NCBI GenBank assembly: GCA_913043285.1
Contig: CAJWML010000001.1
Span: 806,001 to 870,000 of the forward strand
Source: CAKZNE01 sp002695025
Lineage (GTDB): Bacteria; Bacteroidota; Bacteroidia; Flavobacteriales; Schleiferiaceae
DNA: 64,000 nucleotides
Direction of reading: 5' to 3'
Part shown: in pieces, positions 35,589-44,571 of the stretch
Position numbering within the stretch: the first letter of the stretch is position 1
Layout: each line of letters begins with the position of its first letter
Notes under the pieces: generated by a model
The model's database searches: none
What the model was told of the DNA's origin: nothing
What the model saw: only the letters and a program-made list of their open reading frames with translations
Translations under genes and position numbers: made by a program

Positions 35589-37439
35589 ATGAAAACACGA
35601 GTACTTCTTTTCGTCTTTACCCTAATTGGCGCTGCCAGTATGCAAGCCCAGAACCTTTATGAATCCCTTAAGGATGTCAATGAAAGGTGGGCGTATGAGA
35701 AAAATTTACCTCCTGAGATATTTGAACTCCCGGCTGAGGAAAATCCCATTCAAACCCATCTTTTTTGGGTACACCGTATATTGAGTGAAAGACCTACTGA
35801 TCACCTGAACAACAAGCAGAAGCAGAACCGCCTTACGGCCTTGCAACACCTGGCCCAATATGCTGAAGCGGGGGTTTTCCCAAAAAACCTGTACCACGCA
35901 AAGCGGCAACCGGTTTTCATAGATCCCTATAATACGTATTGTGCGGTAGGGTATCTTATCAAGACCAGTGGTCATGATCCTTTGGCCCGCAAGATCAGCC
36001 GTGAAATGAACTACGCCTACCTCCTGGATATGGAAATGAAGGAGCTTAACGGTTGGGTTGGCCAAAGTGGTTTTACCCCGGAGGAGCTGGCCTGGATACA
36101 ACCGGGTTACCCCGCCATTCAAAACTTCCAGAGTATGAAAGCGGGTATAGATGGAAATGTAAATACCATTATACCCCTAAGCTCAGGTGATTTGCTGGCA
36201 GCCGGTACCTTTGATACGGCTGGAACCGTTGCGGCTGGTAGTATCGGAAACTGGATATCCGGGATTGCAGGTTTTGACTGGGTACCCTTTGGCGGAACTG
36301 GGGTAGAGCACGATGTGCATGATATGCTGGAGTGGAATGGTAATATAGTGGTTGCTGGTGACATCTGGCAGGCAGGTAGTACAGGTATAGGTTCCAGTGT
36401 AGCTATGTGGGATGGCTCGCAATGGAGTAGTATCGGAGACTTTTACATAGGTGCCTTACCCAACATAGTGTATGACTTAGAGGTTTATAATAATGAGTTA
36501 TATGCTGCGGGGTGGTTCAGGAGTAAGATCAATGCTACTAGCATGTTCCAGAACTTTGCCAAGTGGGATGGCTCTGAATGGGTAGGTATAGGCACACCCA
36601 ATGCCCCGGTGCATTCGTTAACAGTACACAATGGTAAACTTATACTGGGAGGAGCTTTTGAGCAAATAGACGGAGTCACCTACAACAGGGTTGCTGCCTG
36701 GGATGGTACCCAGTTTTCCACCCTGGCTAATGGAGTAACCAACACCGTTTATGCCCTGGAAACCCATGATGGTAATCTTTTTGCCGGTTGTCAGCTGTTG
36801 AGCTCCAGCCAACAGGACACCTTTGCTGTTGGGTATTTTGACGGTAGTCAATGGACCAGGGTAATTGGAGAGTCCTGGCAATTTAGCTGGCAAACCAACC
36901 TGCAATCCCAAAGTGTAAAGGCCCTGGAAAGTACCCCCTACGGATTATTCATAGGAGGCAATATCGTGTATCCGGGATTTGGTACCAATGGCCGTAACCT
37001 TTTGCATTACAAAGATGGCTGGGTAGGTGGTTTCGGTGTGCTGGACTCTACCGTTAACAGTTTGGTGTACATGAATAATAACCTTTATATCGGAGGGGAA
37101 TTTACTCACGCCAATAATGGAGGTGGAATGACCTATATGAACCATATTACCTACGTTGATGTAGCGGCTATCTTTTCCACGGATGAGCTATCCGGAGCTG
37201 CTGTGGCCTTGTATCCGAACCCTGCCCAGGATCATGCCCAGCTCACTTTTGAAAATCCGGTACACGTACAGGAGATCACTATCTCCAATATAGCAGGTCA
37301 AGCTTTGCCGATACAATTCAATGAGGAAGGCAGCGGACGTTATTCTATGGATGTTTCACATTTGTCCGGTGGCACTCATGTCCTGAATGTTCGGACGGAT
37401 GCAGGTACGCTGGAGCGAAAGCTGGTTATAGTACGCTGA
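35589..37439 (+). CDS. T9SS type A sorted protein with N-terminal unknown domain and beta-propeller
   Basis: A 616-residue secreted protein. Signal peptide at 1-20 (ends MQAQ). Residues about 22-175 are an alpha-helical domain I do not recognise by name, with TYCAVGYLI (116-124) and SGFTPEELAWIQPGYP (160-175). Residues about 180-520 are propeller-like repeats (KWDGSEWVGIGTP, AAWDGTQFSTLANGV, each with WDG or W-G turns). The C-terminus (about 530-616, ALYPNPAQDHAQLTF, ITISNIAGQ, GTHVLNVRTDAGTLERKLVIVR) is the Por-type type A T9SS signal. It is divergent from the ECF sigma gene, with 118 bp between. Function unknown; it would be surface-exposed or released. Confidence 0.85.
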   Translation: MKTRVLLFVFTLIGAASMQAQNLYESLKDVNERWAYEKNLPPEIFELPAEENPIQTHLFWVHRILSERPTDHLNNKQKQNRLTALQHLAQYAEAGVFPKNLYHAKRQPVFIDPYNTYCAVGYLIKTSGHDPLARKISREMNYAYLLDMEMKELNGWVGQSGFTPEELAWIQPGYPAIQNFQSMKAGIDGNVNTIIPLSSGDLLAAGTFDTAGTVAAGSIGNWISGIAGFDWVPFGGTGVEHDVHDMLEWNGNIVVAGDIWQAGSTGIGSSVAMWDGSQWSSIGDFYIGALPNIVYDLEVYNNELYAAGWFRSKINATSMFQNFAKWDGSEWVGIGTPNAPVHSLTVHNGKLILGGAFEQIDGVTYNRVAAWDGTQFSTLANGVTNTVYALETHDGNLFAGCQLLSSSQQDTFAVGYFDGSQWTRVIGESWQFSWQTNLQSQSVKALESTPYGLFIGGNIVYPGFGTNGRNLLHYKDGWVGGFGVLDSTVNSLVYMNNNLYIGGEFTHANNGGGMTYMNHITYVDVAAIFSTDELSGAAVALYPNPAQDHAQLTFENPVHVQEITISNIAGQALPIQFNEEGSGRYSMDVSHLSGGTHVLNVRTDAGTLERKLVIVR

Positions 37440-37495
37440 TAAATAAGACTTTCAACGAACGATCGCTATTTACCGGATTTTTGTAAATTTTCCTG

Positions 37496-38599
37496 GTGAA
37501 TAGCGATCTTTTATATCGTATCGGCCTTACCCTCATTCCCGGGGTGGGTACCATTAATGCCAGGAGCCTGGTGGCCCATTGCGGTAGTGCCGAGGCCGTA
37601 TTCAAAGAGAAACGCAGCCTTCTTCAGAAAGTACCGGGTATCGGTGCCAAGTCTGCGAAGAGTATTTCAGAACAAGAGGTTTTGCATCGGGCCGGAGAGG
37701 AGATAGACTTCATCCTGAAAAATGACATCACCCCGCTCTTTTACCTGGACAAAAATTACCCCAGGCGACTTAAGCTGTGTGAGGATGGGCCGGTGATGCT
37801 CTACCAGAAAGGAAAAACCCTGCTTAATGAACAAAGAGCTCTGGCTATGGTGGGCTCGCGTAATGCTACCGACTATGGCAAGAACTTTTGCAACAACTTT
37901 ATAAAAAGTCTGCAGCCTTTTAAACCCCTGGTGGTAAGCGGGCTGGCCTACGGAATTGACATTGCCAGTCATAAAGCAGCCTTACAGCATAAGCTTCTCA
38001 CCGTGGCAATACTTGGCCATGGACTGGATACCGTTTATCCTGCCCTGCATAGAAACACCGCTCAAAAAATACTGGACGAAGGCGGTAGCCTGCTTAGTGA
38101 GTTTATAAGTGGCACTCCCCCGGATCGTGAGAATTTTCCCAAACGTAACCGGATTATTGCCGGAATGTGTGACGCTACGATAGTGGTGGAAGCTGCCCGC
38201 AAGGGTGGTGCCCTTATTACAGCCGAAATTGCCAACAACTATAATCGAGATGTTTTTGCCGTGCCGGGCAGGTTGGACGATACTTTTTCAGAAGGGTGCA
38301 ATTATCTTATTAAGACCAATAAAGCATCTTTATTAAGTGGAGTGGAAGACCTGAAGTACCTTTTAGGATGGGAGGAGCTAGAAGTAAAGGCTCAACCGCA
38401 AAGGCAGTTGTTTATAGAGATGGATGAACCGGAGAAAATACTGCATCGTATATTGAATGAGGCCAACGGTAAACTGGAGCTGGATAAGATTGGTTACCGT
38501 GCCGAATGGCCCATTGGTAAAGTGCTTACCGTTTTAATGAGCCTGGAACTCAAAGGTGTGGTGCAGAGCCATCCCGGAAAAGTCTATTCGCTCCGTTAA
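37496..38599 (+). CDS. dprA: DNA-processing protein DprA
   Basis: Loads RecA on incoming single-stranded DNA in natural transformation. A helix-hairpin-helix N-terminus (ARSLVAHCGSAEAVF, KVPGIGAKSAKSI) is followed by the Rossmann-like domain with MVGSRNATDYGKNF, VVSGLAYGIDIASHKAAL, FPKRNRIIAGMCDATIVVEA and GGALITAEIANNYNRDVFAVPG, then a winged-helix C-terminus. Length 367. The start is GTG at 37496 (VNSDLLYRIGLTLIPGVG). Together with comEC at 58.7 kb it suggests the organism may be transformable. Confidence 0.96.
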   Translation: MNSDLLYRIGLTLIPGVGTINARSLVAHCGSAEAVFKEKRSLLQKVPGIGAKSAKSISEQEVLHRAGEEIDFILKNDITPLFYLDKNYPRRLKLCEDGPVMLYQKGKTLLNEQRALAMVGSRNATDYGKNFCNNFIKSLQPFKPLVVSGLAYGIDIASHKAALQHKLLTVAILGHGLDTVYPALHRNTAQKILDEGGSLLSEFISGTPPDRENFPKRNRIIAGMCDATIVVEAARKGGALITAEIANNYNRDVFAVPGRLDDTFSEGCNYLIKTNKASLLSGVEDLKYLLGWEELEVKAQPQRQLFIEMDEPEKILHRILNEANGKLELDKIGYRAEWPIGKVLTVLMSLELKGVVQSHPGKVYSLR

Positions 38600-38643
38600 A
38601 ACATTTAATGCTGTCTCAGCGTACTATTGAAGATACCCTTAAA

Positions 38644-39462
38644 ATGGAATATTCTTTTTCCATCATCATTCCCACCTTTAATGAGGAAGCTACCATAGGC
38701 TCCCTGCTGGATTTTCTCTTGCACGAGACCGAAGACCTTAAGGTGGAGATTATTGTTTCCGATGGTGGCAGCACGGACCTCACCCCTTTTGAAGTCCTGA
38801 AAAGAGGAGTGCGTTTTGTAAAGGCTCCTTATAAGGGGCGTGGAAGCCAGTTGAACTTTGGAGCAAGCCTGGCCGGGAATAACACTCTTTACTTTTTGCA
38901 TGCCGATACTCGTCCACCGCAGGGTTTTATTCATGATATCATGCAGAAGCTGGATGAAGGCTTTGATGCCGGCTGCTACCGTCTTTCTTTTGACAATGAT
39001 CACTGGTTCCTGAAAGCCAATGCCTGGTTTACCCGCTTTGATGTGAATTATTTCCGCTTTGGGGACCAAAGTCTTTTTATAAAACGGGAATGTTTTAAAA
39101 GCATTGGCGGGTACCGCGATGACCACCTGATGTTGGAAGATCAGGAAATCATTCATCGTATAAAAAATGCCGGGTCTTTTACTATAATTCCCCGTACCAC
39201 GGTAACTTCGGCACGCAAGTATATAGAAAACGGACCCTTGCGCCTGCAGTGGGTTTTTTTCCTGGTGTGGCTGAATTATAAAATGGGAAAGAGCCAGGCA
39301 CAGCTCCTTAAACTGTACAAGAAAAAAATATCCGATACCAAACTAGATACTCAAGATGCCGCTATTGTCCGACCGCTTACTGCTGATCTTTATCAAAAAT
39401 CCTATCCAGGGCAAAGTAAAAACCAGGCTGGGAAAAGATCTGGGGCATCACCAGGCCGTTGA
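38644..39462 (+). CDS. Family 2 glycosyltransferase, rSAM/selenodomain-associated transferase 2 type
   Basis: A GT-A fold transferase with FSIIIPTFNEEATIGSLL, IVSDGGSTDLTPFE (DxSTD-like metal region), LNFGASLAGNNTLYFLHAD with the DXD-like Asp, and a conserved DQSLFIKRECFKSIGGY block followed by LEDQEI. This is the TIGR04283 layout, paired with the TIGR04282-type gene that follows. I start at ATG 38644 (MEYSFSIII). Family homology seems to end near KLYKKKISD; about 38 further residues of low similarity run into the next gene, which they overlap by 107 bp in another frame. Substrate unknown. Confidence 0.85.
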   Translation: MEYSFSIIIPTFNEEATIGSLLDFLLHETEDLKVEIIVSDGGSTDLTPFEVLKRGVRFVKAPYKGRGSQLNFGASLAGNNTLYFLHADTRPPQGFIHDIMQKLDEGFDAGCYRLSFDNDHWFLKANAWFTRFDVNYFRFGDQSLFIKRECFKSIGGYRDDHLMLEDQEIIHRIKNAGSFTIIPRTTVTSARKYIENGPLRLQWVFFLVWLNYKMGKSQAQLLKLYKKKISDTKLDTQDAAIVRPLTADLYQKSYPGQSKNQAGKRSGASPGR

Positions 39463-39955
39463 GATCTACAAAAAATTGCTGGAAGTAACCCGTTTGGCTG
39501 CTCTTGGCGTAAATGCTGCCCGGCAATTGTATTATGGAGATTTCATCAATCAGGAGGATAATTGGTCCCCCCAGGATTTTGAGAAGAAGCTCCAGCATGG
39601 CAATGATCTGGGTGCCCGTATGCACGAAGCCTTTGTAAAGGGCTTTGATGAAGGCTATAAGAAAATAGTGATCATTGGTAGTGACTGCCCCGAAATGGAT
39701 GCGCAAACCCTTGAAGAAGCCTTTAGAAAGCTTGAAGACCATAATGTGGTGATTGGACCGGCTAATGATGGTGGTTATTACCTCTTGGGCCTCTCCCAAA
39801 AGGTGAATATCTTTGAAAACGTAGATTGGAGTACTGAAAGCGTTTTTGACCAAACTTTGGCACAAGTGAAAAAACAAGGGCTTTCCAGGGCACTGCTGCC
39901 TGAAAAAACTGATCTCGATACTATTGATGACCTCAAAAAATTTCCAGACCTATGA
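39356..39955 (+). CDS. DUF2064 glycosyltransferase-like protein, rSAM/selenodomain-associated transferase 1 type
   Basis: A 199-residue nucleotidyl/glycosyl transferase-like protein: LLLIFIKNPIQGKVKTRLGK (the substrate Lys/Arg motif), GNDLGARMHEAFVKGF, VIIGSDCPEMDAQTLEEAF and VVIGPANDGGYYLLGL, all DUF2064/TIGR04282 hallmarks. Start ATG 39356 lies inside the preceding gene. The stop overlaps the PNP start by 4 bases (ATGA). The protein is partner to the preceding transferase in many genomes. The exact reaction is not known. Confidence 0.88.
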   Translation: MPLLSDRLLLIFIKNPIQGKVKTRLGKDLGHHQAVEIYKKLLEVTRLAALGVNAARQLYYGDFINQEDNWSPQDFEKKLQHGNDLGARMHEAFVKGFDEGYKKIVIIGSDCPEMDAQTLEEAFRKLEDHNVVIGPANDGGYYLLGLSQKVNIFENVDWSTESVFDQTLAQVKKQGLSRALLPEKTDLDTIDDLKKFPDL

Positions 39956-40764
39956 TCCATAAACTTGAAGAAGCCACCGCATTCCTTAAACGCAGAGGGT
40001 ACGATAATCCCGATGTGGGTGTAGTATTGGGCACGGGTTTAGGGAAGCTCATTGACAAGATAGAGGTACTCGAAACCATTAATTATAAGAACATTCCACA
40101 CTTTCCGGTGGCTACCATGGAGTACCATGCCGGTCACCTCATTTGCGGTAAGGTGAACGGTAAAAAAATTGTGGCCATGCAGGGCCGCTTTCATTTTTAC
40201 GAAGGCCATTCCATGCAGGAAATTACCTTCCCTATCCGGGTGATGAAGATGCTCGGCATTCAAACCCTGCTTCTTTCCAATGCGGCCGGTGGTGTAAACC
40301 TCCAGTACCGAAAAGGTGACCTGGTGATCATTGAAGATCATATCAACCTGCAGCCCTTTAATCCCCTTACCGGTCCTAACCTGGAAGTGTTGGGGCCACG
40401 CTTTCCGGATATGAGCGAGCCTTACAAAAAGGACCTTATTGCAAAGCTCAAAGAAATAGCCGGTAGACAAATGGTTCCTGTGAGGGAAGGTGTATATGCT
40501 TCCGTTACCGGTCCTAACCTGGAAACCCGGGCCGAGTATCGGTACCTGAAGATCATCGGAGCGGATATGGTGGGGATGAGTACTGTGCCGGAGGTGATCA
40601 TTGCCAACCACATGAACCTTCCCTGCCTTGCGGTGTCTGTTATTACAGATGAATGTGATCCTGATAACCTGCAGCCCGTAAACATTGAAGAAATTATTGC
40701 CGTAGCCGGTGAAGCAGATGATAAGCTCAGCAATCTCTTTGTAGAGTTGATGGATAGCCTTTAA
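39952..40764 (+). CDS. Purine nucleoside phosphorylase (type I, PNP/MTAP superfamily)
   Basis: Cleaves purine nucleosides with phosphate to free base and ribose-1-phosphate. Landmarks: VGVVLGTGLGKLIDKI, MEYHAGHLICG, MQGRFHFYEGHSMQEI, LLLSNAAGGVNLQYRKGDLV, the active-site region VTGPNLETRAEYR and VGMSTVPEVIIANHMNLP. Length 270 fits the trimeric type. Its start overlaps the preceding stop by 4 bases (ATGA), so it is translationally coupled to the transferase pair, an unexplained but tight operon. Confidence 0.93.
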   Translation: MIHKLEEATAFLKRRGYDNPDVGVVLGTGLGKLIDKIEVLETINYKNIPHFPVATMEYHAGHLICGKVNGKKIVAMQGRFHFYEGHSMQEITFPIRVMKMLGIQTLLLSNAAGGVNLQYRKGDLVIIEDHINLQPFNPLTGPNLEVLGPRFPDMSEPYKKDLIAKLKEIAGRQMVPVREGVYASVTGPNLETRAEYRYLKIIGADMVGMSTVPEVIIANHMNLPCLAVSVITDECDPDNLQPVNIEEIIAVAGEADDKLSNLFVELMDSL

Positions 40765-40821
40765 GCCTTTTGCTATGTACAGGCCCTTCGTAAAAGGGTA
40801 ATTTTTCGTTTAAGCCAGCGT

Positions 40822-42267
40822 ATGAAAACCGGATATGACATTATTGTAATAGGAGCCGGCTCCGGTGGACTGGGTGTAGGAATTGGTATGGCACAGTTCG
40901 GTTTCAAAGTGTTGATGATCGATAAGGATAAGGACAATTTTGGAGGCGAATGCCTTAATTCCGGTTGCATCCCCAGCAAAGCACTGATCCACGTTACCGA
41001 CATTCTCAAAAAAGCAAGCGATAGTGAAGCCTACGGATATACCCTATCCGGGAAGCCGGACATCCGTAGAGTGTTGGACTATGTACACAGCCGGCAGGAG
41101 ATTATCCGCAAGCATGAAAGTGCTGACTACCTGAAAAAAGAGGAGGGGATAGACGTGCTTATTGGACAAGCCTCCTTTTCCGGCAGGAATGCGGTAGAGG
41201 TTAACGGCCAGGAATACCAGGCGAAGAAAATACTGGTGGCCACCGGTAGCAAACCACGCAGGATACAGGTGGAGGGCATGGAAAGGATGAAAATTTTCAC
41301 CAACGAGAACCTCTTCCACATCGATTTTATTCCGGAGAATTTCCTGGTGATCGGGGGTGGTCCTATCGGTTTGGAAATGAGCCAGTGTTTTGCACGGCTA
41401 GGTTCAAAGGTTACGGTGCTCGAAAAGAATGACCGTATCCTAAAGAAGGAACTTCCTGAAGTTTCAGCGCTGTTGCAACAACAGCTGGAAAAGGAAGATA
41501 TAGATTTCAGGCTGGGACAGGAGTTGGTTGCTTTTCGAAATGGCCGGACGGCCGTGCTTAAAAATCAGGAAGGGAAAGAAATTGAAATACCCTGTGATGC
41601 CGTTCTGGTGGGCATAGGACGGGATATCCCCTATGACACTTTACAGCTGGAAAAGGCCGGTGTGAAAATGGACCGGGAAAAAGACTGGCCACTGATAGAT
41701 AACTACTTGAGGGCAAAGGGTAACCGGAATATTGTTTTTGCCGGTGATGCGGCCCACAACGTTTTGTTTAGTCATGGTGCTGAGTTACATACCACCATTT
41801 TACTCAATAATTTTTTTATACCCTGGCCCTTTAAGCAAAAGTTCAATCTGGACAATTTCAGTTGGTGCACGTTTACCGATCCCCAAGTAGCCACTTTTGG
41901 CCTCAGCAAGGAAGAAATGGAAAAGCGCAGTCTCCCTTATGAAGTGGTGGATTTTAAACTGGAAGGTGATGACCGGGCCATTGCCTCGGACTACCGTTAC
42001 GGACACGTTATCCTCTTCCTGAAAAAAAGCCGCTGGAAGCCCCGCAATGGCAAAGTGCTGGGCGGCACCATTGTGGCCCCCAATGCCGGAGAAATGGTGC
42101 AGGAACTGATTATGGCCAAACAACAGGGGCTGGGAGCAGGAGCCATCTTCAACAAGATCTACCCCTATCCCACCCAAACGCGTGCTCACAAAATAGCTTT
42201 GGTGGAAAAGTTCAGTGGCGGAATATCACCCGGTATCCGAAATATACTGCGTTTCCTGTACCACTAA
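40822..42267 (+). CDS. FAD-dependent pyridine nucleotide-disulfide oxidoreductase (MerA/Lpd-like)
   Basis: A 481-residue flavoprotein with an N-terminal FAD site IIVIGAGSGGLGVGIG, redox disulfide GGECLNSGCIPSKAL (Cys44 and Cys49), an NAD(P) site VIGGGPIGLEMSQCFARLG and a second FAD motif NIVFAGDAA. The C-terminal dimer domain has PYPTQTRAHK where lipoamide dehydrogenases have HPTxxE. The catalytic His is Tyr449 and the Glu is Arg454, so it is not a lipoamide dehydrogenase. It also lacks the C-terminal Cys pair of mercuric reductase (it ends RFLYH). Physiological substrate unknown. It shares a CTAA stop overlap with the convergent gene. Confidence 0.85.
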   Translation: MKTGYDIIVIGAGSGGLGVGIGMAQFGFKVLMIDKDKDNFGGECLNSGCIPSKALIHVTDILKKASDSEAYGYTLSGKPDIRRVLDYVHSRQEIIRKHESADYLKKEEGIDVLIGQASFSGRNAVEVNGQEYQAKKILVATGSKPRRIQVEGMERMKIFTNENLFHIDFIPENFLVIGGGPIGLEMSQCFARLGSKVTVLEKNDRILKKELPEVSALLQQQLEKEDIDFRLGQELVAFRNGRTAVLKNQEGKEIEIPCDAVLVGIGRDIPYDTLQLEKAGVKMDREKDWPLIDNYLRAKGNRNIVFAGDAAHNVLFSHGAELHTTILLNNFFIPWPFKQKFNLDNFSWCTFTDPQVATFGLSKEEMEKRSLPYEVVDFKLEGDDRAIASDYRYGHVILFLKKSRWKPRNGKVLGGTIVAPNAGEMVQELIMAKQQGLGAGAIFNKIYPYPTQTRAHKIALVEKFSGGISPGIRNILRFLYH

Positions 42268-43739
42268 TAAGTATATGCAGTAAGGGCCATCACAGCCTTT
42301 TGATCTGCATAGGTCCAGGAAGCCAGGCTACGCTTTGATCTCTGACGCAGATAAGCTTCCGAACGCCATCTCAAGGCTTCTCTAAAGTCCTCAAGGGAAC
42401 TATAGTTTATCCAGGTTCGCGCATTTCTCTGATGCCCTTTGATCTGGGCTTCTATGATATCCAGGTTTTCGTATACCAATGGGTATACCTGGGGATCCAG
42501 GTCCAGGTAATAGTCCACATCAATCTCATTAACATTGCCATGGGCGAGGTTGTGGCGTAGGATGATATGGTTCCAGGGCAAGAGAGACGATACACCCAAT
42601 ACCCCGATCACGAAAAGCGTGTTTACCCTTACTACATAGGCATTGTTATAATTATGGCCGATCTTCCATGCCAGTGAAGACAGTCCAAGGAGAACCATGG
42701 TGAGGAAAATAAGCACCCCAATGCGGCCTGGTGCCAAGCCGTGGAAACCGATGTAATAAAAAGTTCTGATCACCACAGAAACCGCTAGGATAGCATTTTG
42801 AAAGATCCAGAAATACGCAAGGGTTTTCAGCTTGCGGTTATCCCGGTATAAGTTGAGGTTGCCCCGGAAATAGAAAAGGATCAGCCCCATGGAAACGAGT
42901 AAACTAAAGATCAGCCAGCCTACACCCTCATGTACAAAATCCTTGAGACTGAATTCTGCTGGTACGTAAAACCGGAACCATACCCAGCGGATGTCGATGA
43001 TATTTACGGCAAGGAAAAGCAGGTTGAGTAAGGCCAGTACCATAAAAGCCGTCAGATACTCATGTTTGAGGCCCATCAGGACAAAAGGTTTTGGGGTGCC
43101 GGTTTTTCTTTCCCATTCATTGTAGGCCTTCACCCTGAGCAACCGTACCCAATGGGTACGCCATACCCAGCGCGTAATGAGAACACCAAGAAGTATAAAC
43201 AGGGTGTACTCAAATGTCCAGTTGGAAAAAAGCCTTCGGAACCCGGAAAAGAATTCCTCGGTCCAGGCATTAAAGATGGAATTACCAGCCGAAAAAAGGA
43301 CCATATAAAAGGTGAGGATGATCAGTGGTACTGCGCTAAGGCGTAAGTAAAGAGCCCCGCGTGTTTTTGGGGTGGGTAGCATTCCTGCCAGTCCGGGTAT
43401 GACGCCCTGCCGGGGGTTGAATATATTGAAGACTCCGTTGAGAAAAGCTTCAAACACCGACTCATGTTTAAGGTGCAAGCTTGTTAAGGTAGCCAGTGAC
43501 AATAAGGCAAAAAGAGTGTTGCTGAACAAGGTGTTTATCCATAGTACGCTTATGGCATTGGCCAGGGTGAGACCCATCAGGAAAATGTGTGCTGGCCTCA
43601 GGCGAAGTGGACGGTTCTTGAAATAAGCAATGGCGATTAATGCTGTTCCGAAGAGAACGAGGTTAATACCCAGGGCTTCCTGCCAGAACAGGAGATGATA
43701 AGCCCAAAGTAGGGCAGCAAAGGAAAGGATAGTTTTCAT
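42264..43739 (-). CDS. DUF4173/DUF4153-type polytopic membrane protein
   Basis: A 491-residue inner-membrane protein with about twelve hydrophobic segments; the N-terminal ones form closely spaced pairs (ALLWAYHLLFWQEALGINLV, NLVLFGTALIAIAYF). The last about 110 residues are soluble and charged (DVDYYLDLDPQVYPLVYENL, WRSEAYLRQRSKRSLASW). The layout and the start fit the DUF4173 family, whose function is unknown. No partner gene is evident. It lies 115 bases after the redoxin gene, with a terminator in between. Confidence 0.7.
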   Translation of the reverse strand: MKTILSFAALLWAYHLLFWQEALGINLVLFGTALIAIAYFKNRPLRLRPAHIFLMGLTLANAISVLWINTLFSNTLFALLSLATLTSLHLKHESVFEAFLNGVFNIFNPRQGVIPGLAGMLPTPKTRGALYLRLSAVPLIILTFYMVLFSAGNSIFNAWTEEFFSGFRRLFSNWTFEYTLFILLGVLITRWVWRTHWVRLLRVKAYNEWERKTGTPKPFVLMGLKHEYLTAFMVLALLNLLFLAVNIIDIRWVWFRFYVPAEFSLKDFVHEGVGWLIFSLLVSMGLILFYFRGNLNLYRDNRKLKTLAYFWIFQNAILAVSVVIRTFYYIGFHGLAPGRIGVLIFLTMVLLGLSSLAWKIGHNYNNAYVVRVNTLFVIGVLGVSSLLPWNHIILRHNLAHGNVNEIDVDYYLDLDPQVYPLVYENLDIIEAQIKGHQRNARTWINYSSLEDFREALRWRSEAYLRQRSKRSLASWTYADQKAVMALTAYTY

Positions 43740-43762
43740 AGCAGAATGGTTAGGTAAAAAAC

Positions 43763-43809
43763 AAGGCTTAAACGCAGGAATTGAAAATTTTATTCTGCGT
43801 TTAAGCCTT
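43763..43809 (-). terminator. Long-loop terminator after the redoxin gene
   Basis: A perfect 15-bp inverted repeat (aaggcttaaacgcag / ctgcgtttaagcctt) with a 17-base loop is followed on the minus strand by a T-rich run. It lies 46 bases after the redoxin stop and upstream of the DUF4173-type gene. Confidence 0.7.
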
Positions 43810-43854
43810 TTAGTTAATTTTTAACACCTTACCGCTACGGTATGTGAATAGTGT

Positions 43855-44469
43855 TTATGCCTTTACTCTTTTTATGGAGCAACCGATCTGTCGGGTATCA
43901 GCCGGGTCAATGGGTTTGCCTTTTGCAAGGGCATTGATAGCATCCTGCAGGTACATTTTCTCAGGACTGTCCTTGCGGTCTTCAAAACGATCATCAATGG
44001 AGCCCCGGTAAACCAGCTTCATGTCCTTGTCAAAAAGGAATACATGCGGGGTGGTTTTTGCGCCAAAGGCATCAGCCAGTTGGTGATCTTTATCCATAAC
44101 GTATGGCGTATTGTAGTTAGCGGATTTGTAATGCTCTTTCATTGCTTCAAAAGAGTCATCACCATCGCGTTTGGCCTCGTTACTGTTTACCAGCACCATA
44201 CCGATCTTATTCTGTTTGGCCATCTGTCCCAGCTCCGGGTAAGTGTTTTCCCATTTGATCACAAAAGGGCAGGTATTGCAGGAGAAGATCACCAGGAGGC
44301 CGTTTTCCATTTTCAAGTCGCTTAGGGAGTGTGATTTCCCGGTAACGTCTTTCATTTTCACCTCACTCATGGGCGCTGTAGTACCTATTTCCAGCATGTC
44401 GCCACTTCTGAAAGCCAAGGCTGAAGCTACCAGGGCAAAGCCCGCCAGGGCCATTATTTTCCTTTTCAT
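43855..44469 (-). CDS. Secreted redoxin (AhpC/TSA-thioredoxin fold)
   Basis: A 204-residue protein. The signal peptide (about 1-20, ALAGFALVASALA) sends it to the periplasm or cell surface. Mature part: IGTTAPMSEVKMKDVTGKSHS, then LLVIFSCNTCPFVIKW with a CxxC (CNTC) redox centre, and KTTPHVFLFDKDMKLVYRG with the cis-Pro. This is the redoxin layout of a family of thioredoxin-like proteins with the CNTCPF motif common in this phylum. Likely a thiol-disulfide reductase or peroxide-handling protein; the partner is unknown. No operon partner. Confidence 0.85.
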   Translation of the reverse strand: MKRKIMALAGFALVASALAFRSGDMLEIGTTAPMSEVKMKDVTGKSHSLSDLKMENGLLVIFSCNTCPFVIKWENTYPELGQMAKQNKIGMVLVNSNEAKRDGDDSFEAMKEHYKSANYNTPYVMDKDHQLADAFGAKTTPHVFLFDKDMKLVYRGSIDDRFEDRKDSPEKMYLQDAINALAKGKPIDPADTRQIGCSIKRVKA

Positions 44470-44571
44470 AATTGGAGAGTTTTAGTTTAAGCCGCACCAA
44501 GATACCAAATAAATGCTCTGGTAACAGGTGGCTGCAGGGTTTACATTAATTTATGGTTGAGACTTTGACCC

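Noticed and set aside
39356..39955. Selenoprotein or radical-SAM link suggested by the names of the transferase families
   Set aside because: No radical SAM or selenium gene is present in the window and neither protein shows an in-frame TGA at a conserved position. The names only reflect neighbours in other genomes.
40783..40806. Weak hairpin ccctt-cgtaa-aaggg between the phosphorylase and the disulfide reductase as a terminator
   Set aside because: Five-bp stem and a poor T run; too weak to claim against background.
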